From: Aureimonas frigidaquae
GTDB taxonomy: Bacteria > Pseudomonadota > Alphaproteobacteria > Rhizobiales > Rhizobiaceae
Direction: 5' to 3'
Length of the DNA stretch: 64,000 nt
Assembly: GCF_001463905.1 (NCBI RefSeq)
Contig: NZ_BBWR01000006.1
Coordinates: forward strand, 98,797 to 162,796
In this document: piece by piece, positions 1-9,800 of the stretch
Position numbering within the stretch: the first letter of the stretch is position 1
Layout: the number at the start of each line of letters is the position of its first letter
Notes under the pieces: generated by a model
What the model was told of the DNA's origin: nothing
The model's database searches: none
Seen by the model: the letters and a program-made list of their open reading frames with translations, nothing else
Translations under genes and position numbers: made by a program

Positions 1-1
1 G

Positions 2-712
2 GCTGCGAGCGCGCTGATCTTCGGCTTCCTCACGCTGACGCTCGCCGCCAACCAGGTGGCGACAGGCCTGGCGCTGACCATCTTCGGCACGGGCGTCTCG
101 GCCCTGGTCGGCGCCAACTATGTCGGCATGACCACGCCGACACTCGGCAGCATCTTTCCGGACGCCTTGTCCGCCGATCCGATCTGGCGCGTGCTGTTCG
201 GCTATTCGCCACTCGTCTACGCCTCGCTCCTCATCACGCTGGGCGTCTGGTGGTTCCTGCGGCACTCGAGGGCAGGGCTCGTCCTGCGCGCGGTGGGTGA
301 ATCCGACAGTTCGGCCCATTCGATCGGCTATCCCGTCCTGAAGATCCGCTATCTCGCCGTCCTGTTTGGCGGCGCCATGGCCGGGCTCGGCGGATCCTAT
401 TTCTCGCTCGTCCTGACGCCCATGTGGGCGGAGCGGCTGACCTCCGGCCGGGGCTGGATCGCCATCGCGCTGGTCGTCTTCGCCTCATGGCGGCCCGGCC
501 GGCTTCTGGTGGGCGCCTATCTGTTCGGCGCGGTCATCACTCTGGAGCTCCAGGCCAAGGCGGCCGGCTGGTCCGGCCTGGCGCCCGAATTCCTGACGAG
601 CCTTCCCTATCTGGCGACCATCCTGGTCCTGGCCCTCATCTCGGCGCGCAAGGCGAGCGCCAAGAATGCCGCTCCGGCCTGCCTTGGCAAGCCGTTCCGT
701 CCCACCGCCTGA
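2..712 (+). CDS. ABC transporter permease, BmpA-linked nucleoside/purine type (5' partial)
   Basis: The gene enters from the left edge; only its last 236 codons are here, in frame from base 2. It is an inner-membrane permease with several hydrophobic helices (near 75-95, 110-130, 155-175 and 200-215 of the visible part) of the BPD_transp_2 family. In this subgroup (YufQ/NupQ type, family knowledge) two different permeases and one tandem ATPase serve a BmpA-like binding protein. The binding-protein gene follows 31 bases downstream on the same strand, and urate and guanine enzymes come next, so purines, purine nucleosides or related bases are the likely cargo (inference). The other permease and the ATPase presumably lie left of the window. 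Confidence 0.85.
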   Translation, partial: AASALIFGFLTLTLAANQVATGLALTIFGTGVSALVGANYVGMTTPTLGSIFPDALSADPIWRVLFGYSPLVYASLLITLGVWWFLRHSRAGLVLRAVGESDSSAHSIGYPVLKIRYLAVLFGGAMAGLGGSYFSLVLTPMWAERLTSGRGWIAIALVVFASWRPGRLLVGAYLFGAVITLELQAKAAGWSGLAPEFLTSLPYLATILVLALISARKASAKNAAPACLGKPFRPTA

Positions 713-743
713 ACCATGCCCAATCGCTAAAGGAGCCCCGCCC

Positions 744-1823
744 ATGTTCTCCACCACACGCCGTCGCCTGATGATCGGCGCCGCTGCCCTGATCTCGGTG
801 GCGGCCGTCGGCCCCGCCGCCGCCCAGCACGATGGCCCGGTCAAGGCGGCCTTCGTTTATGTCGGCCCCGTCGGTGATTTCGGCTATTCCTTCGCCCACG
901 ACCAGGGCCGCAAGTATCTGGAGGAGAAGCTCGGCGACAAGGTCGAGACGACCTTCGTCGAGAATGTCGCCGAAGGGCCGGATGCCGAGCGCGTCCTGCG
1001 CCAGCTCGCGCAGGATGGCAACGACATCATCTTCGCCACATCCTTCGGCTTCATGAACCCGACGCTCAAAGTGGCCAAGCAGTTCCCGGACGTGAAGTTC
1101 GAACATGCGACCGGCTACCAGACCGCGCCGAACATGGCCGCCTATAATGCCAAGTTCTACGAAGGCCGCGCCGTGCTCGGCACCATTGCCGGCATGATGT
1201 CCAAGACGGGCAAGGCCGGCTACGTCGCCTCCTTCCCGATCCCGGAAGTGGTGATGGGCATCAACGCCTTCACCCAGGCGGCGCGCAAGGTGAACCCGAA
1301 CTTCGAGACGCAGGTCGTCTGGGTCAATTCCTGGTACGATCCGGCCAAGGAAGCCCAGGCAGCCAGTGCGCTGCTCGACCAGGGCGCCGATGTCATCACG
1401 CAGCACACGGACTCGCCCGGGCCGCTGCAGGAAGCCGAGAAGCGCGGCGCCATCGCCTTCGGCCAGGCCTGGGACATGCAGAGCTTCGCGCCGAATGCCC
1501 ACATGACCGCCATCGTCGACAATTGGGGCCCCTACTACGTGCAGCGGGTCGAGGCCGTCCTCAACGACACCTGGGAAACGCAGGACGTGTGGCTCGGCAT
1601 GAAGGAGGGGGAGGTGACCATGTCGCCCTTCAACGACCGCATGCCCGCCGATGTGAAGGCCGCCGCGCAGAAGATCGTGGATGATACGGTGGCGGGGACC
1701 TACAACGTCTTCACCGGCCCGATCAAGGACCAGGCCGGCGCCGACAAGGTGGCCGCGGGCGAAGTCATCCCCGATGCCGACCTTCTCAAGATGGACTGGT
1801 ACGTCGAGGGCGTGCGCAACTAA
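744..1823 (+). CDS. BmpA/Med family ABC substrate-binding lipoprotein-like protein
   Basis: This 359-residue periplasmic binding protein begins with a signal peptide carrying three arginines (TTRRRLMIG) and ending near AAAQ, residue 28. The mature part opens KAAFVYVGPVGDFGYSFAHD, the typical start of the BmpA/PnrA family, whose members bind purine nucleosides or related compounds for ABC import. An AAAGGAG ribosome site lies 8 bases before the ATG at 744. No lipobox cysteine is seen, so it is probably soluble in the periplasm. It follows its permease and precedes urate hydroxylase and guanine deaminase, suggesting a purine ligand; the exact ligand is inferred only from context. Confidence 0.9.
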   Translation: MFSTTRRRLMIGAAALISVAAVGPAAAQHDGPVKAAFVYVGPVGDFGYSFAHDQGRKYLEEKLGDKVETTFVENVAEGPDAERVLRQLAQDGNDIIFATSFGFMNPTLKVAKQFPDVKFEHATGYQTAPNMAAYNAKFYEGRAVLGTIAGMMSKTGKAGYVASFPIPEVVMGINAFTQAARKVNPNFETQVVWVNSWYDPAKEAQAASALLDQGADVITQHTDSPGPLQEAEKRGAIAFGQAWDMQSFAPNAHMTAIVDNWGPYYVQRVEAVLNDTWETQDVWLGMKEGEVTMSPFNDRMPADVKAAAQKIVDDTVAGTYNVFTGPIKDQAGADKVAAGEVIPDADLLKMDWYVEGVRN

Positions 1824-1838
1824 CCGATCTACCCGTTC

Positions 1839-1868
1839 CGGCGCCGGGCGCGTGAGCGTCCGGCGCCG
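1839..1868 (+). repeat. GC-rich inverted repeat after the BmpA gene
   Basis: The arms CGGCGCCGG (1839-1847) and CCGGCGCCG (1860-1868) are exact reverse complements separated by 12 bases, starting 15 bases after the stop codon. No T-run follows. It may protect the 3' end of the binding-protein message or partly terminate transcription. Confidence 0.5.
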
Positions 1869-1914
1869 CTGCCGCCTGCCGCCCCCGCCGTCTCCTGAAC
1901 GGCGGCCGGCATCG

Positions 1915-1932
1915 GGGGACCTCCGGGTCCCC
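1915..1932 (+). terminator. second hairpin between BmpA and puuD, no T-run
   Basis: GGGGACC and GGTCCCC form a perfect 7-bp stem with a 4-base loop TCCG. It lies about 70 bases before the puuD start. With the hairpin at 1839 it probably lowers read-through from transporter to enzyme genes. With no T-tract it is not a classical intrinsic terminator. Confidence 0.4.
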
Positions 1933-2002
1933 GCGTAAAGGGCATGTCTGCAAGAACACCATGGCGCAGCGCGACAAGGGGGCGGTGCGCCGAGGCAACC
2001 TT

Positions 2003-3256
2003 ATGTGGACCTATTTCGCCGAATGGCTCTCCTTCGGGGTGCGCTGGCTGCACGTCGTCACCGCCATCGCCTGGATCGGCTCATCCTTCTATTTCATCGC
2101 GCTGGACCTTGGCCTGCGCCAGCCGCACGGAGCGCCGCCCGCCGGCGTCGGCGGAGAGGCCTGGCAGGTGCATGGCGGCGGCTTCTACCATATCCAGAAA
2201 TACATGGTCGCCCCCGCGCACATGCCGGACGACCTGACCTGGTTCAAATGGGAGAGCTACGCCACCTGGCTGTCCGGCTTCGCGCTCCTGTTCCTTGTCT
2301 ATTATGTCGGGGCGGACCTCTATCTCATCGATGCGACGCGCGCCGACCTGCCCGTCTGGGGCGCCAGCCTCATCGGCATGGCGGGGCTGGCACTCGGCTG
2401 GCTCGTCTATGACGGCATCTGCAAGTCGCCCCTGCGCAAGAACGATACGGCGCTGCTCGCTGTGCTCTTCGTCTATGTGGTGGCGGCGAGCTTCGTCTTC
2501 TCCCAGCTCTTTTCCGGGCGTGGGGCGATGCTGCACACCGGCGCCTTGATCGCCACCATCATGACGGCCAATGTCTTCTTCCTGATCATTCCCAACCAGA
2601 AGATCGTCGTTGCCGACCTGAAGGCAGGGCGCACGCCGGATCCGGCGCTGGGCAAGGCGGCCAAGCAGCGGTCGCTCCACAACAACTACCTGACCCTGCC
2701 GGTCATCTTCCTGATGCTGTCCAACCATTATCCGCTCGCCTTCGCCACGCAGTACAACTGGGCGATCGCAGGGCTGGTGCTGCTGATGGGCGCGGTGATC
2801 CGGCACTTCTTCAACACGATGCACCGCACGCACCGCAAGCTCTGGTGGTGCTGGGGCCTGGCAGCGCTGATCTTCGCCATCATCATCACACTGTCGGGCG
2901 CGCCCGGCTGGCGCGCCGAGGCGCAGGCGGCAGAGGCGTCGCAGGATGCGCGCCTCCTGGGCGATCCCGCCCGGGCGCTCGGGACCTCCCGCTATTTCGA
3001 GAAAGCGGAAGCCATCATCCAGTCCCGCTGCTCCATGTGCCATGCGCGCGCGCCGCTCTGGCCGGGGCTGAACCATGCGCCCAAACTCGTCTATCTGGAA
3101 ACGGCAGACGACATCATCGTCAATGCCCGGCTGATCGACCGGCAATCCGTGCGCAGCCACGCCATGCCGCCGGGCAACGTGACGGGGCTGGAGCCCGCCG
3201 AGCGCGTTGCGCTGGCCCGCTGGATCGAGTCCGGAAGCGGGAGCTACAAGCCATGA
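2003..3256 (+). CDS. puuD: urate hydroxylase PuuD (membrane urate oxidase with cytochrome c domain)
   Basis: PuuD oxidises urate to 5-hydroxyisourate and passes electrons to the respiratory chain instead of making hydrogen peroxide (family knowledge). The 417-residue protein has about eight membrane helices between residues 10 and 300 and a C-terminal haem-binding CSMCH motif at 343-347, the cytochrome c domain of this family. The ATG at 2003 is preferred because GAGG lies 8 bases upstream and the protein then begins at MWTYFAEW; an ATG at 1961 would add 14 residues. Its stop overlaps the guanine deaminase start (ATGA), so the two are translationally coupled. No hydroxyisourate hydrolase or OHCU decarboxylase gene is next to it. 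Confidence 0.93.
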   Translation: MWTYFAEWLSFGVRWLHVVTAIAWIGSSFYFIALDLGLRQPHGAPPAGVGGEAWQVHGGGFYHIQKYMVAPAHMPDDLTWFKWESYATWLSGFALLFLVYYVGADLYLIDATRADLPVWGASLIGMAGLALGWLVYDGICKSPLRKNDTALLAVLFVYVVAASFVFSQLFSGRGAMLHTGALIATIMTANVFFLIIPNQKIVVADLKAGRTPDPALGKAAKQRSLHNNYLTLPVIFLMLSNHYPLAFATQYNWAIAGLVLLMGAVIRHFFNTMHRTHRKLWWCWGLAALIFAIIITLSGAPGWRAEAQAAEASQDARLLGDPARALGTSRYFEKAEAIIQSRCSMCHARAPLWPGLNHAPKLVYLETADDIIVNARLIDRQSVRSHAMPPGNVTGLEPAERVALARWIESGSGSYKP

Positions 3257-4629
3257 CGATCAAGCTGCCCGACGGCGGGTCGGCGGCGCTGCGCGGCCGC
3301 ATCGTCACCTTCGGCGCCGATGCCGGCGCCCTTCAGTATCACGAGGACGGTATCGTCGTGGTGCGCGACGGCCTGATCGATGCCGTCGGCGACGCGCAGG
3401 CGCTCATGGCCGGGCTCGATCCGCGAATCCCCCTGACGGACCACCGGCCGCATCTCATCATGGCGGGCTTCATCGACCCGCATCTCCACATGCCGCAGAC
3501 CCAGGTGATCGGCTCCTACGGCACCGAACTCCTGGAATGGCTGACCCGCTACACCTTCCCGGAGGAAAGCCGCTACGCGGACCCTGCCGTCTGCGACGCG
3601 GCCTCGCATTTCCTTCTGGACACGCTCCTGGCCAACGGGACGACATGCGCGGCAGCCTATTGCACCTCCCATCCGCAATCGGCCGAAAGCCTGTTTTCGG
3701 AAGCGGCGCGGCGCGGCATGCGGCTGACGGCCGGCAAGGTCATGATGGATCGCAATGCGCCGGCATCGCTGACCGACACGCCCGAGCGCGCCTATGACGA
3801 AACGCTGGCGCTGATCCAGCGCTTCCATGGGCTCGGGCGGCTGTCCTGCGCCATCACCCCGCGTTTCGCGCCGACTTCCACGCCGCAGCAGCTCGAAGTT
3901 GCCGGCGCTTTGGCAAGCGCCTATCCCGACCTGCCCATCCAGACGCATCTGTCGGAGAACCTCGCGGAAATCGCTTTCGTGAAGGAGCTGTTCCCCTCGG
4001 CGCGGGACTATCTCGACGTCTACGAAACCTATGGCCTGGTCCGGCGCGGGGCGCTGTTCGGGCACTGCATCCATCTGGAGCCGCGGGAGCGGGACGCCTT
4101 GGCACAGCTTGGCGGAACTGCGGTCTTCTGCCCGACATCGAACCTGTTCCTGGGTTCCGGCCTGTTCGACCGGAGCGGGTTGCAGGCGGCCGGCATCCAC
4201 ACCGCCATCGCCACCGATATCGGCGGCGGCACATCCTATTCCATGCTGGTGACGGCGGCCGAAGGCTACAAGGTCCTGGCCCTGCGCGGCGAGCGCATGA
4301 ATGCGGCCGAGGCCTTTTTCTGGATGACGGCCGGCAATGCGCAGGCCATGGCGCTGGACGACAGGATCGGCCGCATCGCCCCGGGGCTGGAGGCGGACCT
4401 CGTCGTTCTGGACAGCCGCGCCACGCCGGCCATGCGCCGGCGCATGGAGCGCGCGGACAGCCTTGCCGACGAGCTCTTCGCCCTGATGATGATGGGCGAC
4501 GACCGCGCCGTCGTCTCCACCTATGTGGCGGGCCGGGCGCTCTACATGCGCGAGCGGGGCGCCCTGCCGCGCCGTCAGGACGGCGGTGTGCCGCCGCCGC
4601 CGCCGGGGCAGGATGCCGCACAGCAATAG
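3253..4629 (+). CDS. guaD: guanine deaminase
   Basis: The 458-residue amidohydrolase deaminates guanine to xanthine, feeding urate formation and so the PuuD step. The zinc-site motif PHLHMPQ lies near residues 76-82, followed by GSYGTELLEWL and YTFPEE, signatures of guanine deaminase within the amidohydrolase family. Further ligands are seen in IQTHLSEN and GHCIHLE, and the metal aspartate in ATDIGGG. The ATG at 3253 overlaps the puuD stop by four bases. The C-terminal tail is proline-rich (VPPPPPGQD). Association with puuD and a BmpA-type importer makes a compact purine-nitrogen salvage unit. Confidence 0.95.
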   Translation: MTIKLPDGGSAALRGRIVTFGADAGALQYHEDGIVVVRDGLIDAVGDAQALMAGLDPRIPLTDHRPHLIMAGFIDPHLHMPQTQVIGSYGTELLEWLTRYTFPEESRYADPAVCDAASHFLLDTLLANGTTCAAAYCTSHPQSAESLFSEAARRGMRLTAGKVMMDRNAPASLTDTPERAYDETLALIQRFHGLGRLSCAITPRFAPTSTPQQLEVAGALASAYPDLPIQTHLSENLAEIAFVKELFPSARDYLDVYETYGLVRRGALFGHCIHLEPRERDALAQLGGTAVFCPTSNLFLGSGLFDRSGLQAAGIHTAIATDIGGGTSYSMLVTAAEGYKVLALRGERMNAAEAFFWMTAGNAQAMALDDRIGRIAPGLEADLVVLDSRATPAMRRRMERADSLADELFALMMMGDDRAVVSTYVAGRALYMRERGALPRRQDGGVPPPPPGQDAAQQ

Positions 4630-4658
4630 GGGGCGGGCACGTTCTTTTTCGCAGCTGC

Positions 4659-4683
4659 GGAACTGGACTTCCGGAGGTCGATT
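4659..4683 (+). promoter_or_regulatory. possible EcfG-type (general stress sigma) promoter before glgE
   Basis: GGAAC at 4659-4663 is followed by 18 bases and TT at 4682-4683, fitting the relaxed alphaproteobacterial general-stress consensus GGAAC-N18/19-TT. The four-base -10 is GATT instead of CGTT, so the match is imperfect. It lies 60 bases before the glgE ATG. Trehalose and glucan genes are common members of this regulon (established knowledge). Confidence 0.35.
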
Positions 4684-4742
4684 CCTACTCATAATGCAGT
4701 CGCCCGTCGAAGGGCGGCGTCGTTGCGGAAGGAATCGAACGC

Positions 4743-6776
4743 ATGGATGCCAAAGCGCCAGCCAAAAAGCCGCGCAGCCTGAAGCGGGAGGAAATGCCAC
4801 CCGCGACCGATGGTCTGCGCAGCCTGGCACGCAACCGTGTTGCCATCGAGGATGTCACGCCGGCCGTCGATGCGGGCCGCTTCGCCCTCAAGCGGCTGGA
4901 GGGCGAGCCCATCCATGTGGAGGCGGACGTCTTCTGCGACGGGCATGAAACGATCGGCGCGGCGATCCTCTTTCGCCCGGCGGGAGAGGCCGAGTGGCGC
5001 GAAACGCCGCTGACCTTCGTGGAGAACGACCGTTGGGCGGCGACCATCGCCTTCGACCAACCCGGCCCGTGGCGCTACACCGTCATCGGCTGGCGCGACG
5101 CCTTCGGCACCTGGGCGCGCGACACGCGCAAGAAGCGCGATGCCGGGCAGGATATCACGCTGGAACTTCTGGAGGGTCGCGCGCTTCTGGACCGCGCGGT
5201 GGCCGGCCGGCGCGGCACCGCGCAGGATGCCGCGGCGCTGAAGGCCCTGATGGCGCGCTTCGACGCCCTGCCGTCCGCCGGGCTGGATGCGCGCTACGCG
5301 CTCCTGGAAGACGCAGAGGCGGTGAGCCTTCTGGAGCGGACCGGCCCGCGCGACGAACTGTCGACCTACGAGATCGAGATTCCCGTCTGGGTCGACCGCG
5401 AGCGCGCCGGATTTTCGGCCTGGTACGAGCTGATGCCGCGCTCGCAGAGCGGCGATTCCACGCGGCACGGCACCTTCGACGATGTCGTGGCGCGGCTGCC
5501 GGACATCCAGGAGATGGGGTTCGACGTCCTCTACTTCCCGCCCATTCACCCGATCGGGCTGACCAATCGCAAGGGCCGCAACAACGCGCTGACGGCGCAG
5601 CCCGGTGAGCCTGGATCGCCCTATGCGATCGGCTCGCCCGAGGGCGGACACCGTGCCATCCACCCGGAACTGGGAAGCTTCGACGATTTCGCGCGGCTGC
5701 TGGCAGCGGCCAGGGAGCACGGGCTGGAGATCGCCCTCGACTTCGCCATCCAGTGCTCGCCCGACCACCCCTGGATCCGCGAGCACCCCGACTGGTTCGA
5801 CTGGCGGCCCGACGGTACGATCAAATATGCCGAGAACCCGCCCAAGAAGTACCAGGACATCGTCAATGTGGACTTCTACCGGGAAGGGGCCATACCGAGC
5901 CTTTGGTACGAGCTGCGCGATACGGTCCTGTTCTGGCTCGACAAGGGCGTGCGGATCTTCCGCGTCGACAATCCGCATACCAAGCCCTTCCCCTTCTGGG
6001 AATGGCTGATCGCCGAGACGCGCGCCGTCGATCCGGGGATCATCTTCCTGGCGGAAGCCTTTACGCGGCCCAAGCTGATGAAGCGCCTGGCCAAGGTCGG
6101 CTATAACCAATCCTATTCCTACTTCACCTGGCGCAACGAGAAGTGGGAACTCGAAACCTATCTGACCGAGCTGACGCAGGATGACTGCGCGCAGTACATG
6201 CGGCCGAATTTCTTCGTAAACACGCCCGATATCAATCCCGTCTACTTGCAGACGAGCGGGCGGCCCGGCTTCCGCATCCGGCTGGCGCTCGCGGCGGCCC
6301 TGGCCGGCAATTACGGCGTCTATTCGGGCTTCGAACTGTGCGAAGCCGAGCCGGTGCCGGGCAAGGAAGAATATCTGAACTCCGAAAAATACGAGATCCG
6401 CGCCTTCGACTGGAAGGCGCCCGGAAATATCCGCGAGGACATCGCCTTCTTCAACCGGATCCGCAACACGGAGCCGGCGATGCGGGATTTCCGCAACCTC
6501 GTCTTCTATAATTTCTGGAACGACAACGTCCTGTATTTCGGCAAGCGCAGCGCCGACCTGTCCTCCTTCCTCATCTTCATGGTGAGCCTGGACCCGGTCA
6601 ATCCGCAGGGCGGCCATTTCGAAGTCCCGCTATGGGAGTTCGGCCTGCCGGACAACGGCTCGGTGAAGGTCGAGGACCTGTGGGACGGCCGCCAGTTCGT
6701 CTGGCAGGGGAAGGTCCAGCACTGGTGGATATCGCCCGCGGAGCGCCCCTATTACGCGCTGCGTATTTCCGTCTGA
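4743..6776 (+). CDS. glgE: alpha-1,4-glucan:maltose-1-phosphate maltosyltransferase GlgE
   Basis: GlgE adds maltosyl units from alpha-maltose-1-phosphate to the non-reducing end of alpha-1,4-glucan. The 677-residue length is usual. An N-terminal beta-sandwich region (to about 200) precedes the GH13_3 barrel: YFPPIHPIGLTNRKGRNN is diagnostic, the nucleophile region is FRVDNPHTKPF (Asp near 408) and the acid is in FLAEAF (Glu near 437). A GGAAGG site precedes the ATG at 4743. It heads a gene run with treS-maltokinase and glgB, the other GlgE-pathway steps, but no glgA or glgC, so glucan is probably made here from trehalose. Confidence 0.96.
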   Translation: MDAKAPAKKPRSLKREEMPPATDGLRSLARNRVAIEDVTPAVDAGRFALKRLEGEPIHVEADVFCDGHETIGAAILFRPAGEAEWRETPLTFVENDRWAATIAFDQPGPWRYTVIGWRDAFGTWARDTRKKRDAGQDITLELLEGRALLDRAVAGRRGTAQDAAALKALMARFDALPSAGLDARYALLEDAEAVSLLERTGPRDELSTYEIEIPVWVDRERAGFSAWYELMPRSQSGDSTRHGTFDDVVARLPDIQEMGFDVLYFPPIHPIGLTNRKGRNNALTAQPGEPGSPYAIGSPEGGHRAIHPELGSFDDFARLLAAAREHGLEIALDFAIQCSPDHPWIREHPDWFDWRPDGTIKYAENPPKKYQDIVNVDFYREGAIPSLWYELRDTVLFWLDKGVRIFRVDNPHTKPFPFWEWLIAETRAVDPGIIFLAEAFTRPKLMKRLAKVGYNQSYSYFTWRNEKWELETYLTELTQDDCAQYMRPNFFVNTPDINPVYLQTSGRPGFRIRLALAAALAGNYGVYSGFELCEAEPVPGKEEYLNSEKYEIRAFDWKAPGNIREDIAFFNRIRNTEPAMRDFRNLVFYNFWNDNVLYFGKRSADLSSFLIFMVSLDPVNPQGGHFEVPLWEFGLPDNGSVKVEDLWDGRQFVWQGKVQHWWISPAERPYYALRISV

Positions 6777-6778
6777 TC

Positions 6779-6804
6779 GGAACTCGCCTGCCTGCCCAGT
6801 CCTT
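6779..6804 (+). promoter_or_regulatory. possible EcfG-type promoter before treS
   Basis: GGAAC at 6779-6783 is followed by 17 bases and CCTT (TT at 6803-6804), three of four bases of the CGTT -10. It lies just after the glgE stop and 36 bases before the treS ATG. It could give treS-glgB an internal stress promoter; supported by sequence match and context only. Confidence 0.3.
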
Positions 6805-6839
6805 ATCCGCCTACGTGAACACGCATCGGGGAATTCAAG

Positions 6840-9800
6840 ATGAACGAGCATGTATCGGTCCTGCCGGCGGTGGAGAGCGCTGCGCCGAACCCGGAAGCCA
6901 ATGACTGGTACAAGGATGCGATCATCTACCAGTTGCACGTCAAGACCTTCATGGATTCCAACGGCGACGGGATCGGCGATTTCGCCGGCCTGATGTCCAA
7001 GCTGGACTACATCAAGGAACTCGGCGTCACCTGCCTCTGGCTCCTGCCATTCTATCCCTCGCCGCTGCGTGACGACGGCTACGACATCGCCGACTACCAT
7101 TCCGTCCATCCGAGCTACGGCACGATGGAGGATTTCGAACTCCTGGTGGAAGAGGCGCACAAGCGCGGCCTGCGGGTGATCACCGAACTGGTGATCAACC
7201 ATACCAGCGACCAGCACCCCTGGTTCCAGGCTGCGCGCAATGCGCCCAAGGGCAGCCCGGAGCGTGACTTCTACGTCTGGGCCGATGATGACAAGGGCTA
7301 CGACCTGACGCGCATCATCTTCCTGGATACGGAAAGCTCGAACTGGACCTACGATCCGGTGGCGGGCCAGTACTTCTGGCACCGCTTCTATTCCCACCAG
7401 CCGGACCTCAACTTCGACAATCCGAAGGTGCTGGAGGAAGTCCTGTCCGTCATGCGCTTCTGGCTCGACAAGGGTGTCGACGGGCTGCGGCTGGACGCGA
7501 TCCCCTACCTGGTGGAGCGCGAAGGAACCAACAACGAGAACCTGCCGGAAACCCACGTCGTCCTGAAGAAGATCCGGGCCGATCTCGATGCCCATTACCC
7601 CGATCGCATGCTCCTGGCCGAAGCCAACCAGTGGCCGGAGGACACGCGCCCCTATTTCGGCGATGGCGACGAATGCCACATGGCGTTCCACTTCCCGCTG
7701 ATGCCGCGCATGTACATGGCGCTGGCGCAGGAGGACCGGCACCCCATCACCGATATCCTCCGGCAGACGCCCGATATTCCGGAAAACTGCCAGTGGGCTA
7801 TCTTCCTGCGCAATCACGACGAGCTGACGCTCGAAATGGTCACGGAAGAAGAGCGCGATTACCTCTGGTCCACCTACGCATCCGACAAGCGCGCCCGCAT
7901 CAATCTGGGCATCCGGCGGCGCCTGGCGCCCCTGATGGGCAATGACCGCCGCAAGGTCGAGCTTCTGAACGCGCTGCTCATGTCCATGCCGGGCACGCCC
8001 ACCGTCTATTACGGCGACGAGATCGGCATGGGCGACAACTATTATCTGGGCGACCGGGACGGCGTGCGCACGCCGATGCAATGGTCGGCCGACCGCAATG
8101 GCGGCTTCAGCCGCGCCGATCCGCAGCGGCTGTATCTGCCGCTGATCCAGGACCCCGTCTACGGCTTCCAGGCCGTCAATGTGGAAGCCCAGTCGGCCAA
8201 TCCGGCCAGCATGCTGTCCTGGATGCGCCGGCTCATCCAGGTGCGCGCCACGCGGGAAGCTTTCGGCCGCGGCGGGATCGAATTCCTGTATCCGTCCAAC
8301 CGCAAGATCCTGGCCTATATCCGCCAGTCGGGCGATGACCGGATCCTTTGCGTCGCCAATCTGTCGAGCCAGGCCCAGGCGGTGCAGCTCGATCTGTCGG
8401 CCTATGCCGGGTCGGTGCCGGTGGAGATGCTCGGCCTGTCCGCCTTTCCGCCGATCACCGAGGCGCCCTATATCCTGTCGCTGCCGAGCTACGGCTTCTT
8501 CTGGTTCGCGCTGGGGACGCAGGATGGCATCCGGGCCAGTGTCGACGCCCAGCCCCTGCCGGAATTCTCGACGCTCGTCATCACGGGCGAGTTGAAGGAC
8601 ACCATTCCCGGGCGCAACCGCCGCGAGATCGAGTCCGTCCTGCCGGCCTTTATCAGCCGCCAGCGCTGGTATGCCGGCAAGACGGATATGCCGAGGAGCG
8701 TGCGCTTCGAGATGATGGGCCAGCCGGACCCGCACAACCGCCGCCACCTTCTGGCGGAAGCGCGTGTCACCACGCGCGAGGGGAAGGAAGAGGCCTATTT
8801 CCTGCCTTTGGCTGCCCGCTGGGGCGAGGGGAACATGGGCCATGACGGCGCCAATCTGCCCTATACGCTGGCCCGGATTCGACAGGGCGCGCAGATGGGC
8901 TCGGTCGTCGACGCCGCGCGTGACGCGTCCTTCTGCGTGGACCTGACACGCGCGCTGGCCGGCGCCAGGGACCTGCAGTTCGGCGACTGGACCGTGCATG
9001 TGGATGTGAGCGCGGCCCGTCCCGATGAACTGGCTGCGGCGGCGGCCGTGGAGGCGGGCGATGTCGTCCCCTTGACCGGGGAGCAATCCAACTCCTCCGT
9101 CTCGATGGGCACGGCGGCGATCCTGAAACTCTATCGCCTGCTGCGCGACGGCATCCAGCCGGAGCTGGAGGTGACGCGCTTCCTGACCGAAAAGACGGGC
9201 TTCACGGCGGCTCCGGCGCTTCTGGCGAGTGCCGAGGTGGAGCGGCCGGACGGTACGCGCGCCGCCATCGCCGCCTTGTTCGAGCGCGTGGAAAACCAGG
9301 GCGATGCCTGGAGCCGCGTGACCGAGACCCTGGCACGGCACCTGCGCGATACGGCCTATGGCGAAGCGCAGGCCGCCGATGCGCAGGACGAGGCCGCCGA
9401 TACCATGTTCGCGCTGCAGTTCGACCCGGGCGAGGCGATCGGTCGGCGCACCGGTGAAATGCACGCTGCACTGGCGACCCGGACCGGCGATCCCGCCTTC
9501 GATCCCGAGCCCATAACCACGGCCTGGGTAAGCGAAGCCGCGCACCGTGCCGGTGCCGAAGCCGAACGCGTGCTCGATCTCCTGGCGGCGCACCGGTCGG
9601 CCAACGGGCTCGACGGGGTGGAGGAAGATGCCGCAGCCTTGATCGAGGGGCGCGAGGCGGTCCGCCGCTGGTTCGCCGATTTCGGCACCGAGGCCGTCAG
9701 TGGCGATCTCACGCGCATCCACGGCGATTTCCACCTCGGCCAGGTTCTGGTGGCGCGCAATGACGTGGTCATCCTGGACTTCGAAGGGGAACCAGGCCGC

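Noticed and set aside
6630..9734. 1034-codon open frame antisense to treS
   Set aside because: It mirrors the GC-rich codon pattern of the true gene on the other strand; no ribosome site, Arg/Gly/His/Asp-rich shadow composition, no family motif.
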